DNA from: Symsagittifera roscoffensis | Taxonomy: Eukaryota; Xenacoelomorpha; Acoela; Convolutidae | Direction: 5' to 3' | Length of the DNA: 64,000 bases | Assembly: GCF_963678635.1 (NCBI RefSeq) | Contig: NC_087064.1 | Location: forward strand, 57,112,338-57,176,337 | In this document: positions 22,985 through 32,618 of the stretch, one piece after another | How positions within the stretch are numbered: the stretch's first letter is position 1 | Layout of the letters: the number at the start of each line of letters is the position of its first letter | Position numbers and translations under genes: made by a program | Notes under the pieces: generated by a model | The model's database searches: none | What the model was told of the DNA's origin: nothing | What the model saw: only the letters and a program-made list of their open reading frames with translations

Positions 22985-24658
22985 CTACAATCCTATCATC
23001 ATGCCTATTGCCTGTCCCCAGTCCAATTTAGGCGCCGTCAAGAAAATCACGTCGGGCCAAAAGAGAGAACGGGGCGTATAGAGATAATCGGAACTGGCCA
23101 CAATCAGATACTTGGCAGCTTTCATATCTAAGGGATCATAAGCTGCAAACAGGCCGTCGCCTATTGGGGCCTTCAGTTTCCCATACCTCTTGTCATCTCC
23201 ATCCACCGTGGTCGTTCGGGGGTAGTCCCTCAAATACTCGCCTGGCGTCTGACCGGGTGTTTTAGCAAACTGCCTGTACATCTTGTGATGCTTGTTATAG
23301 GGCTTGTTCTCTGCCTGAAACTTGCCCCTGCGAGCAGGTGGCGTCAGTTCCCGGGCTCTCGGTCGGACGTCCTTAAGAGACCGGGTATTCAAAGGTCCAA
23401 AGGTATTGTCCTGAGGCAACCCATTCAAGTCTGAGTGCCGGAGCGTAGTCGTAGAGCTGAACTGCTCCTGCTCTGCTAGCAGCCAATCCACGCCCGGTAT
23501 CCGATATTGTCGCGACACTGTGGGACTTTCTCCGCCAATCATTTTCATTGCGTTCTCCCGACACGTCAGGGTATTCATGTTCAACTTCGTGGACATGTCC
23601 ATCTTGTACTGTCCCCAATGACTAGAGTCTGATCGGTTCCAAAGCAGCACGCTGCCTGGTTCAACTCTCTCCGCTGGCACGGCGCTCGTAGACGGTCCTG
23701 CTGCTGAAGCAGGGTTTGCCGTGGTGGGCGGATCGTTCCTCCTAGACACGGTCTGGGAGTTATTCCTGTTCTGAACCACTGATCTCCCGAGTCGGCTTTC
23801 AAGCTGTTGTGTTCTGGGAGGAGGAGCAGTCCCTAGCCTCTCTCTTACGTTTGAGCTCGGAGCGATGGGTGTGGCTGCAGCCGTCTCCATTGCCAAGGGC
23901 CCTAGGCGGTTGACGAGGGATTCGGGCACGCTTGCCCTTATTCTACTTCCTCCGGTCGAGCTGGTCCGAGCCAGAGAACTGGTCGCCCTCGACTCCTGCT
24001 CCACTTCCCTCAACTGCGTCTGAAATACATCATTGACCCAGTGTCTCCCTCGTTGGGTGTTGAAATGTATTCCATCTCTGGTAAGCGCGATGTGATCAAT
24101 CATGCGCAGCATGTTCTCGAGATCCAGAAGTCGCAGCTCGCCAGGATTGTTTCTCACCAGATTACGGATCATTTCGTTCCACCGTGTCACGTTGCCATTC
24201 ATGAAATCTGCCAGTGTGGTGCCCACCAGCGGGTTTTGTGGTATCGTGCACAGCACCACAAGCCTGGGCCTGTACTTCTCCTTTAGTTCATTCAGGAGGC
24301 ATACCAATAGAGACTCCCACTTGCTCTCCGGAGTCACTGGGGCTCTCGAGACGTCGTTGGTTCCCAGCATTATTACCAGTGTATCCAGGTGATCTTCGCT
24401 CTGGAATTCCATCATCTTGATGACCTGAGCCACTGAGGCTCCTCCAAAGGACAGAGTGGTAGTCTGACCATAGACGAAGATCTCATTCAGATCCCTCACC
24501 AAACTGTCTCCGATGATCAAGTGGCGACTTCCTGGGGGAATTACCTGGTCGCTCGTAGCGGGGTTCCAGCTCATGTCATTCAGGCAGGCTCGAGGATGCT
24601 CCGCAGCCACTTGCGTGAACTGGTGACGTGCCATCAGATTCTTCCTAATGTCTACCAC
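22985..24658 (-). CDS. SGNH/GDSL-type hydrolase segment of accessory polyprotein, element A
   Basis: Residues of about 45-215 of this 557-codon segment carry the SGNH hydrolase blocks: IIGDSL with candidate nucleophile Ser52, a Gly-rich FGGAS near residue 72, LGTND with Asn101, and RDGIHF with Asp195 and His198 as the likely acid and base. SGNH enzymes hydrolyse ester bonds in lipids, acetylated sugars and similar substrates; which one applies here is unknown. The domain is followed by a Ser/Pro/Arg-rich linker and a conserved block with LRHSDLNGLP-NTFGPLN. Element B encodes the same domain and block. The segment is shifted in frame against the front segment at 24703 and ends at TAG next to the 430-bp deletion. 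Esterase-like domains are known in ORF1 of some CR1/L2 LINEs and in giant rotifer telomeric elements, but here the domain sits behind pol of an LTR element. Confidence 0.8.
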   Translation of the reverse strand: MVDIRKNLMARHQFTQVAAEHPRACLNDMSWNPATSDQVIPPGSRHLIIGDSLVRDLNEIFVYGQTTTLSFGGASVAQVIKMMEFQSEDHLDTLVIMLGTNDVSRAPVTPESKWESLLVCLLNELKEKYRPRLVVLCTIPQNPLVGTTLADFMNGNVTRWNEMIRNLVRNNPGELRLLDLENMLRMIDHIALTRDGIHFNTQRGRHWVNDVFQTQLREVEQESRATSSLARTSSTGGSRIRASVPESLVNRLGPLAMETAAATPIAPSSNVRERLGTAPPPRTQQLESRLGRSVVQNRNNSQTVSRRNDPPTTANPASAAGPSTSAVPAERVEPGSVLLWNRSDSSHWGQYKMDMSTKLNMNTLTCRENAMKMIGGESPTVSRQYRIPGVDWLLAEQEQFSSTTTLRHSDLNGLPQDNTFGPLNTRSLKDVRPRARELTPPARRGKFQAENKPYNKHHKMYRQFAKTPGQTPGEYLRDYPRTTTVDGDDKRYGKLKAPIGDGLFAAYDPLDMKAAKYLIVASSDYLYTPRSLFWPDVIFLTAPKLDWGQAIGMMIGL

Positions 24659-24702
24659 AAGGGACTTTTGGAAGGTTCCGCCATGCGCAGTCCCCGAGGA
24701 CG

Positions 24703-25686
24703 CTACCGTGCGGGTGCTCGCTCCGAGCTATTGGATGAATGATCACGACGTTGGGAAGGAACGATCCTACCCAATGTCCGCCCAGTGGTGCTTTTGATCT
24801 CATCCATTGTTGCTCTGGCCACTTGATTGAATGATTCTTGGAACTGAGGAGCGAGATAGGTGTCAGAAGGGTCTGGTATCGTGTTCCTCTGACTGGAAGC
24901 AGACTGTTGTGTCTGCTGAGGAGCCTCGGGCCCTCTCGACGCACACAGCTCCTGTACTCTTGTCTTGGGGCGTGTGTCGCTGGATCCCTCTGAGGATTTC
25001 ATTGTCGCCAGAACTTCCTGTGACACTTGGCTCACCTTTGCCATATACAGCTCCTTCAGGTGCTTTATTTCATCCTCCTTGTAGGCCACCTGCAGATCTT
25101 CATATTTCTTCTTCCAATCGTCTCTTTCTCGAGCTATCGCCCTATACTCCTGGAGTTTGGCACACAGCTCGCTCTGATATCTCTCCTTCTTCTCCAGCGT
25201 CTCGATCGTCTCCGACGTCTGGATCTCTATTTCACTCACCCTCACTCTCTTCGGAGGAGGAGAAGCTGTTGGAGAGTCGACCGAATGTGACGGGCCTGAC
25301 CCATCACGTTGTCTCTTCGCTCCGATGAGTGGCTGCGCAGGTTGGACGGGTAAGGGCACCTCACCTAGCCGGTGGTCCCTCTGTTCACCTAGTCCTGGCT
25401 CACGAGCCAGGTCGTGGACAGACATTTCTCCACGCCGCCATCTCATCAGTCGGTTTCGACCTCTCTCGGCGGTCCCGGACTCACCGAAGGCCAACATCAA
25501 CACGACTTCTGTAGGGCAATTCCCTCGACCCTCTCGTCCTAATGCATTGATGAGCGCGACCACAAACATCGCCAGCCCCGGGTCTTCTCGTGTAAAATCA
25601 CAATCGATCAGCCGCTGATAGATCTCGTCTAGAGTCGCTCCTAGACTCGCTGAGAGGAATTCCATAAGTTCGTTCGTGTCACCCAT
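24703..25686 (-). CDS. Accessory polyprotein N-terminal segment with coiled coil, element A
   Basis: It starts at an ATG (25686) after a 540-bp non-coding gap behind pol. Residues 1-100 form a helical domain that contains PTEVVLMLAFGESG (element B: PTEVILMAAYGERG) and an Arg-rich MRWRRGEMS (B: MRWRNGALS). A Pro-rich basic stretch, SPPPKRVRV near residue 146, could act as a nuclear signal. Residues of about 155-225 are strongly coiled-coil-like. The C-terminal part is Ser/Gln-rich with NTIPDPSDT, a motif also seen in B (TIPDPSDT). Element B shows this segment continuing into the SGNH domain. Function unknown; a coiled coil suggests oligomer formation. Confidence 0.72.
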   Translation of the reverse strand: MGDTNELMEFLSASLGATLDEIYQRLIDCDFTREDPGLAMFVVALINALGREGRGNCPTEVVLMLAFGESGTAERGRNRLMRWRRGEMSVHDLAREPGLGEQRDHRLGEVPLPVQPAQPLIGAKRQRDGSGPSHSVDSPTASPPPKRVRVSEIEIQTSETIETLEKKERYQSELCAKLQEYRAIARERDDWKKKYEDLQVAYKEDEIKHLKELYMAKVSQVSQEVLATMKSSEGSSDTRPKTRVQELCASRGPEAPQQTQQSASSQRNTIPDPSDTYLAPQFQESFNQVARATMDEIKSTTGRTLGRIVPSQRRDHSSNSSERAPAR

Positions 25687-26222
25687 TTCTTATTGTGTTG
25701 ATTCTTGCTGTCGTGTAGTTTCTTCCTGGTTCGTTCGATTCAATTAATTCAATAATCAATTTCCGATCAATCAAGATGTAAAAAACAAGTCGCGACTTAA
25801 AACCATCATTTTTGGATACAACATCATTCAATTCTTTAAAACTCTCCATTGAAATTCTCTTCTCAATTTTGATTTAAAAATTTAGCACCAAGGTGGATCG
25901 TCCACCTGTATCTGCGTCAGGGTAGCACAAATGAGCGCTGTCACCTTGATGACCTGGAGTACTCTAGGTCTTTTATGACACAAAACATAAAACATATCAT
26001 AACAATAACATAACACATAAACACATAAACATCACACATCTATATTATCACATAAAAACATAATCCCTAATATTGTACCTAAAACCTAACCTAATCTAAA
26101 ACCTGACACTAATTCTTATCAAGTAACTTAATAAAAATCACTTATCGCCAAACGCAATTCCTAGCATATGCTCAGATAGTATTTTTTATGCAAGTAAACC
26201 TCTATGTCAGTTTCTGAAAATG
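25687..26222 (-). other. Non-coding gap between pol/macro and the accessory ORF, element A
   Basis: An AT-rich stretch with several taacataacacataaac-type repeats near 25985-26060, partly matched in element B near 55455. It could hold a promoter or splice acceptor for the accessory ORF, but no strong pyrimidine-rich acceptor is visible just before the ATG at 25686. Confidence 0.45.
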
Positions 26223-27041
26223 TCACATGTACAAGTTCGTACAACTCTCTCCGATGTAGCTTTCCCTATTAGGATCATATACTGGTAACGGGAGAGAGGT
26301 CACTCCTCTCTCAACCAAAAAATCCCTAAGTCGAGTCAAGGCCAATACCAAGCTCTTTGGATCTACGTGTTGCCTATCAGTGGCCTTGGTAACCAGGAAA
26401 CATAAATATTTCCCTGGTATCTGTGATTTAACAGGGGGCAGAGCTATCATCCCTCCCACACCAGGCCTCTGTTTCCATAAAAGTTCGATGTTCTTATAAC
26501 CTCTTTTGAAATCAGCCGCTAGTGCTGTTTTGAAGCTTACGTCCGCGGTTATCGCTAAAGCGCACGTGCGTTCCGTGAGTATGAAATCGCTGTCCGTTAT
26601 GACGATATTTTTTGAATAATGGTTCGGTAGATCAGAATACGATTCAAAAATTTGTCCAAAAGGTGGTTTTTTAGCATTCTCGCCCTCTGTCTCTAGTTCT
26701 CCGGTTTCTCTTGCCGATTTCAATTTTTTTATTATCAGATTTTTGGTGTGGGTGAGTCCTACCCCCACTCCCCGGACAAAAATATCCATCGACGTCCCCG
26801 TCGATCGCCCAAAGTCTAGGAGATCAAGGTTGGATTGTGGAACACGTAGAGGACCATCTGGTGCGACCCAGTTGGACTCGGTATTGTCATGGCTGATGTA
26901 TTTGATGCCGTCTTTATCGACGTCCTGAATCGTCAGGATTGTCTCTTTTGGATCTGTCGGCAGATCATGGAGCCATTCGAGCACGCGCAAATTCGTTAGT
27001 TCTTGCTCATGAGTCTGTTCCGCTTCTGGTTCGAACTCCAC
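26223..27041 (-). CDS. Macro-like domain at the end of pol, element A
   Basis: The segment has 272 codons. Residues of about 145-265 resemble an OARD1/TARG1-type macro domain, which binds or removes ADP-ribose. The cues are a sheet-helix start (ALAITADVSFKTALAADF), then YKNIELLWKQRPGVGG, a strand KYLCFLVTKATDR, a helix SLVLALTRLRDFLVERG and a strand VTSLPLPVYDPNR. The usual glycine-rich phosphate loop after the last strand is replaced by VYDPNR, so binding may be altered or lost. The front 140 residues are acidic or unassigned. It is in the same frame as the integrase C-terminus, separated only by a TGA at 27066, so it may be a C-terminal pol domain. No catalytic claim is made. Confidence 0.6.
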   Translation of the reverse strand: MEFEPEAEQTHEQELTNLRVLEWLHDLPTDPKETILTIQDVDKDGIKYISHDNTESNWVAPDGPLRVPQSNLDLLDFGRSTGTSMDIFVRGVGVGLTHTKNLIIKKLKSARETGELETEGENAKKPPFGQIFESYSDLPNHYSKNIVITDSDFILTERTCALAITADVSFKTALAADFKRGYKNIELLWKQRPGVGGMIALPPVKSQIPGKYLCFLVTKATDRQHVDPKSLVLALTRLRDFLVERGVTSLPLPVYDPNRESYIGESCTNLYM

Positions 27042-27065
27042 TTCCGGTTCTGATCGATCGTCGAT

Positions 27066-27833
27066 TCAATCCTGATCCATATCATTCACCAAGTCGATTT
27101 CGTCGAGCACCGCCACTTTGTCCAGTCCCACTAGCGAGTCCATGACATCACTTACAACTATCCTGTCTACAACGAAATCCTTGCCGTACGGATTAAATTT
27201 CTTCTTGTTTTTTCCTCTCTTGCTCTGGTGTGTTTCCATGGTGAGAGGAAAGTCAGGCTGTATTCCTTTGTCAATTTCGATTTGTTCCGGGCAGTCCCAG
27301 TCTTCCTCGGCATAAGATAGAGTTTCGTCGTCCACCTCTACTCGCTCGGTCAACTCCAGATCCAGTGGTAGGTCGCAATTGTCCACCACCTCATTCCCTT
27401 CGTTTTTGTCGCGAGTACCCCTTTCATTCACTTCACAAGCAGGATCCACTATCAAATAATCTCCCTCTTGCATGTCCGATGGGATGCACCTGTCCTCTGA
27501 CGAGGCATTGTGTGGTTTGATATTTTCGTAATGAGCTGCTCTTCCAGTGCTCAGTCGATAAAAGCGACCTCCTTGGTGCACCTCTGTTATCTGAAATGGA
27601 CCACGCCATTTCTTTAATAATTTCTTGGTTCCTTTTGGTGGAACCACTTCCTGGAACACCCAGACGTAGTCGCCAACTGAGTAGGCTTTCGCATCGGCTG
27701 TCCTTTTGTCAAACCTCCTTTTTTGTCTAATTTGCGCCTGTTGCGTGTTCCTCCTGCATAAGTCCTGTTGCGTGTTCCTCCTGCATAAGAGGCCCTGCTG
27801 TCGCCTGCTGCGGTGATGTCCTCTTCCCCTCAT
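27066..27833 (-). pseudogene. Integrase C-terminal domain and acidic tail, element A
   Basis: The segment with SVGDYVWVFQEVVPPKGTKK, LLKKWRGPFQITEV and HYENIKPHN is the SH3-like (GPY/F-type) C-terminal domain of a Ty3/Gypsy integrase. It is followed by about 150 acidic residues leading to the macro-like segment. The frame differs from the catalytic core. The shift lies around 27730-27800, next to a 27-bp tandem duplication that repeats nine residues (MQEEHATGL). One TGA separates it from the macro-like segment. Confidence 0.78.
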
Positions 27834-28944
27834 ATTCAGGGTAGAAAAACGTCAACGGGAGCGCTTTTTCGTGACCCGTTACCATCATGTGCGGACTTAT
27901 TCCCGTGGTGGAATGCTCCGTGCTGTTGTAAGCACCCATCACTTGCGGCAAGTGCTTGTCCCAGTCATCCATGTAACGCGAGCAATAGACTCTCAGCATG
28001 GATATCAGTGTACGATTTTGCCTCTCGACTAGGCCATTCGTTTGCGGGTGATAAGTGGTCGAGTGGGCCTGCGCTACCTGCGACCTTTTCATTAACTACA
28101 TCGTGAGATCACCCACGAATGCTTTGCCATAGTCCGATTGGAACGTGATGGGGCAGCCCTGCCTCGCTATCCACACATTTATCAAATGATCGCATGTTTC
28201 CTCCGCCGACGCTGTCATGCAGGGTGCTGCCTCCGCATACTTCGTAAAATGGTCGATCATTACCAGCACCTGATTATAGCCCGTTGCTGTCATGCAGATT
28301 TTCTGATGATCAATTTGCACCACTTCGTTGAAACCCGACGACTCTATTGACTGTAGGGGGAACCTTAGTTTCCTGGGATCCTTCGCCTGCTGACATGACA
28401 GGCATGCGGCGATCCACTTTTCACAAGCCTTCTTCAATCCCGGCCATTCGAATCGTTTCTGTATCCTGTTGTACACTTTGTCCACGCCTTGATGGCCCAT
28501 CTGATCATGTGAGCGAAAGAGCAATTCGGTCTGGTACAACTGTGGTAACACTATTAAATTGTATTTATAAAGGACCTTGTCCTCCTCTTTACGTTTACAG
28601 GCTACGATTCCGTCCTTGTTCAGGTACAACAAGTCGTTGCTCTTCAGGTAGAATTGCTTCAAGATCTTGTAGCTGTCTTCTTCCAAGTCTCCCTTGTCAG
28701 GTGCTCCATTCTCGAACCATCTCTTCAGACTGCTCGTCATTCTATCATTTCGTTGGGCCCTTAGGAGATCTGACCGCCTGTATCTGGCTTTCAAATACGT
28801 CTTTACCACGTTCATTTGCCCACTCATTATCTCCGGAGCATGAGCATCGTCCATCAACTTGACACACCATATCTTTTTCAAAGGCGTCGCTTCCTGCACA
28901 GATGGTTCCAGATTGGTACGGACGACCGTACCATGTGGCAGCAA
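27727..28944 (-). pseudogene. Integrase zinc-finger and catalytic core, element A
   Basis: The core inserts retroelement cDNA into the host chromosome. The N-terminal HHCC finger is present (His146 and His151 in HDQMGH, Cys181 and Cys184 in CLSC). The catalytic residues are Asp in QIDHQ (212), Asp in SDYG (271) and Glu in VERQN. Counting through the single TAG at 28095, the last two are separated by exactly 35 residues, the canonical D,D(35)E spacing, so that stop replaced one codon without an indel. About 120 residues before the finger are unassigned. The interrupted frame makes this copy inactive unless the stop is suppressed. Confidence 0.85.
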
Positions 28945-30191
28945 TCTGGTTGGTCGTTTCGAATTGCTATCAGCTCGAGCTCGTCTGCGGCATTATCTAC
29001 TACAGTGCCCTCTTCATCTGAGGTGTATCTGTCCCTGTCTGGATCCTGATGCCTTTCTCGGTCCAGCCCGCGCTGCTTCCAGTCTACCAACAAGGAGTGG
29101 ATTTTGATCTCTGACATATCGGAATTGGAAGTTGTTTCAGATGTGTTGTCCCAGGACTGGGACCTCGAGTCAACACTTGAGCCGACTGATTCCGCAACAT
29201 CATATTCCAAGTTGTCTGAGATGTTCCTCGACTCCCCGGACAAAATTCTGTCCATTGGTCGCTTTGAACCCGACTCCCCGGACAAAATTCTGCCCCTAGG
29301 TGGTCTCGACAAACCTCGCCCCGGACAAGTCGTCCTGCACGGGCTCAAAGGTGTCTGACTCCTCAGACAAGTCGTCCTTGACTGGCTCGAAGGTATCAGA
29401 CTCCCCGGACGTTGTCTCGTCCCCGGACGAACAATCTGGGCTCGGCTCGTATTCTTCTTTTGCATCCGTGAAATGCACTCTCCTAGCGAAGCTAGATTTC
29501 GACTTGATCCTGACTTCCTCAGTGGCTTGGGTCTGATTCAGTGTCCCATATTCAGTGAACGAAGTTCTCAACAAGACCTCCTTCGGCATCGAGCTCACCA
29601 GCTGGTTGACTATCGACCTGCAATCCCGTTCAACGCCTCGGCTGCGAATGGACACTGGCATCTTCTCTGTTCTCTCGGTGACAGTCAACCGCTGCATGGT
29701 CTCCATCCACTCACGATCATGCCTATCCACTTCCCTGTCCAACAAGTCACGGAGCTTTCCCATGACGTCCGGCGCCACGTTCACCGTCCTGTTCAATAGA
29801 GCCATGCTGTTTATACCCAGCCTGGTAAGTTCTTGCTGTTGCAAATTGGATTGGACTAGCAGATCCAACGGAACGGGCTCGCCTCTGGCTGGAAGGTCAG
29901 GGTGTCCGGGTATAGGATGCCCTGACTTGTCTAACCACCTAGTAAGTGGCAGCTTGTCGTAGGTTTCCTTGTCCAGAAATGAAAACCCGTCTTTGATTTC
30001 TGATTGGTTAGCCTGCTTCTCCTCGAGGCGCTCATAAAATTCTGTCTTTTTACTGAGGCTATCTGCGTTCTGGTGCTTGTCACGGGTGGGTACGGTGCTC
30101 TATGATCATGTGGTATCCATCCAGGCGCACGATCCAACGTCCAATATAACTTTGGTCCATCGAATAGGTTTTCAGCCAGGCAATGGCACAA
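28878..30191 (-). pseudogene. Acidic linker between RNase H and integrase, element A
   Basis: Overlapping frames (29931-30191, 29296-29868, 28878-29465) together cover a 400-codon spacer shifted at least twice. It has a short repeat built on DTFEPV-DDLS, a coiled or charged stretch near DREVDRHDREWMETMQRL and Ser/Asp-rich parts. The RNase H tail with KHQNADSLSKK is readable in a shifted frame near 30060. Such a long spacer is unusual for Ty3/Gypsy pol. I recognise no domain in it. Confidence 0.6.
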
Positions 30192-30803
30192 TTATCCACA
30201 CGTAACTTGAAGGGAGCACTCCCCAAGTAGGCCCTGTATTTTTCCACGAAAGTGATCACAGCAAACATCTCCGCTTTTGGTGCGCCGGTACTTCATCTCA
30301 GTATCACTCAGGACTTTACTCCCGTAGGCTATCGGACGAAGAACCGTTCTCCCGTTCCACTCCTGCTCCTGATGAAGTATGTGCGATATCGCAACCACTG
30401 ATGCATCCGTGTCCAGCACGAAGATCCCCTTCTCTGTTGGCATGCCGAGGACCGGTGCCTCGCAAAGTTCACGTTTGATGTTTTCAAATGAAACTTGTGC
30501 CTCATCAGTCCAACTGAACTTTTTGCCCTTGTTTCTCAATAACCGCTGCATGGGGTATATTTTGTCAGCATACCCCATGATGAACTCTCGATAATAATTA
30601 GCGAATCCCAAAAAACTCATCAGCTGTGTATCTGTCTTAGGTGCCTTCCAGGTCAGCACCGCTTCAACCGCTTCAGGATCTGGTCTCACTCCATGTTTGT
30701 CCACCAGGCGGCCCAGATACTTTATGGAATCTCTGAGGATTTCACACTTACAGGGTTTACATTTCAGACCCGCCTGCTTCATGCAAGAAAACACCTCCTC
30801 CAA
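30080..30803 (-). pseudogene. RT thumb/connection and RNase H, element A
   Basis: From 30803 the frame continues the reverse transcriptase (KCKPCKCEIL, IKYLGRLVDKHGV, LMSFLGFANYYREFI) and enters RNase H with VLDTDASV, which holds a catalytic Asp. At about 30275 the reading shifts, and 30268-30080 continues with MFAVITFVEKY, LRVDNCAIAWLK, SYIGRWIVRL and IIEHR, the rest of RNase H. The order and motifs match Ty3/Gypsy. The shift disables the copy. Confidence 0.85.
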
Positions 30804-30818
30804 CCTCTCTATGTGGTC

Positions 30819-31421
30819 TTATAAGGTTGGTGTTGCAATCAGGACATCATCGATATTACACATGATGAGATTCCCGTATTTCGTAGTAACGCTCGTGAGT
30901 ACCTGGGCCATCAGTCGCTGGAATGTGGCCGTCGCGTTGCACAATCCGAACGGCATCCTCTTCCACTGGAACAATCCCAGCTCGCACGCGAAGCCTGTTT
31001 TCTCTCGATCTTGCTTTCTGAGTGGCACTTGCCAGAACGCAGAGCCCAAATCCAACGTCGTGAAGAACTTCGCGTCTCCCAGCTTGGATAGGCTCTCATC
31101 GATTCGGGGAATCGGGTATGCGTCCTTTATAGTCACTGCGTTCAGATAACGGAAATCACAACAAAATCTGAGTTGTCCCCCTTTTTTTCTCGCCATATCC
31201 ACGCCACAAGCCCACGGGGACTTCGACGGCTCGATCATGTCGTACTCCATTAACATCTCGATTTCCTTCCTACTCGCTTCTGACTTGTTATGGGTCATTC
31301 CTCTCGCCCCTTCCCTATGAGGTACGGAGCCCTCTTCTATCTCAATCTCGTGTTCTACAAAATTACAGCAACCTATGTCGGCCTTATGTTTCGAAAAAAC
31401 GTCTGCGTTCCGATTTAGCAC
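30819..31421 (-). pseudogene. Reverse transcriptase fingers and palm, element A
   Basis: Typical Ty3/Gypsy RT blocks appear in order: IEPSKSPWACGVDMARKK, RFCCDFRYLNAVT, YPIPRIDE, FTTLDLGSAFWQVPL, FPFGLCNAT-like MPFGLCNATATFQ and the catalytic NIDDV, whose Asp pair is at 30846-30851. The frame is the same as the protease upstream and the thumb downstream. It is bounded by an in-frame TAG at 31464 and TAA at 30819. At the TAA the context TPTL-stop-DHIERL shows that one codon was replaced. Confidence 0.9.
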
Positions 31422-31463
31422 CGCTCTGAGCGAATCTTGTTCCTTGTCTGATATTTCACCCTT

Positions 31464-32618
31464 CTAATGTTCTATCTCAGGTAGGACTGGTTTATTTGCT
31501 GCTAACTCTGTTTCTGTTGGCCTCTCAGGAAAGTTGGAACAACTAGACAGCCCATCATCTGTTTCCGACTTCATTGAAAACAATTTCCTAGAAGATTTCA
31601 ATTCATTCACTCTCCTCATTATACATTCTTGGTTCGCATGCAATGCACATTTAGTTACATCAAACTTTTTCAAGTTCTCCACACTCTGAAAGTCTGTGTT
31701 CAGAGGCAAAGCATAGCCAAGTTTCTTTCCCCTCTGTATTGTCACTGTTGTTGCTTCTGTGTTCAATAACACACTCACACACAAACCGCTCTGAGTGAGT
31801 GAGAAGCTTCTTCCTAAAATAGCCGAGCTTTTACTGTTTGGATTTGGTACCAGACACACCTGTCTGTCATTGCTGAGTTCATTCAAGTTCCTCATCCTAA
31901 ACGTCGCTACTACGGCTTGGTTTGGTTTTAATCTAACTTTTCGATCCAGAAAAATCGGCACCTTGGCCTGGTTAATTAAGATCTTATTAAGGGGTCTCTT
32001 TTCATACTTTCTCTCAGGATCCTTGATCCCAATCAACCCGTCATTGAGATCGATCGTGACATCAAAATTGCGCACGAAATCCCTTCCTAAGATGAACTGA
32101 TCGGATTCGTCCAAATTCTCCACTACTAGGAAGCTCATCCAAAGATGTCTTCCTCCGAGCTGCAGTGAAATGATCGGGGTTCGTCCAGTCACATAGATCG
32201 CTCCCTGATTGGCAGCTGCCAACCTGATGTTTGTCGATATGAGATCCGACCTTTCGAAACCCATGTCGGTTCAAGTTTTGACTGGCATGACACTAACCAC
32301 TGCTCCCGTGTCTAGCAGTCCCTTTACTGAAAGTTGCCTGCCTTCCACATCCAGCACGTGTGCGGCCAGATCGGCCTCGCAACCTATGTGCACCGCATCT
32401 TGTTCGAGCATCGCGTTGTGTCCGATTCGTCTCACCTTCAGCTCCTCTTGACCAATGTATATCCGGCCAATCTGATCGTTTTCATCAGTTATGTGAGCTT
32501 TTGTGTAGATATTGATGCCATCCACATTCATTAGAATCGGGTAAGGGCCATGGACATCGATATAATGTCCATCCCCTTTCATCAGCCTCGGACCTCCTGT
32601 TGTGAGCAGCGCTCGCAC
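31464..32618 (-). pseudogene. Retropepsin-like aspartic protease, element A
   Basis: LLDTGAVVSVMP (DTGA at 32301-32312) is the active-site loop, and FILGRDFVRNF further on is the second hallmark (ILGxDF). The enzyme would cut the Gag-Pol precursor. One in-frame TGA at 32271 splits the domain right after the active site. The 266-codon piece behind it also includes about 150 residues of spacer leading to RT. The front overlaps the gag frame by at least 134 bp in a +1 relation, which could be a programmed shift or a mutation. Confidence 0.82.

Noticed and set aside
20999-23131. Many plus-strand ORFs of 60-156 codons opposite the accessory region
   Set aside because: They lie opposite longer, conserved minus-strand frames and have no motifs, so they are shadows.
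25687-25760. Splice acceptor in front of the accessory ORF
   Set aside because: AG dinucleotides are present but without a pyrimidine tract.
32485-32618. Programmed +1 frameshift between gag and protease
   Set aside because: The overlap and frame relation fit, but no slip site is identifiable, and nearby shifts are clearly mutations.
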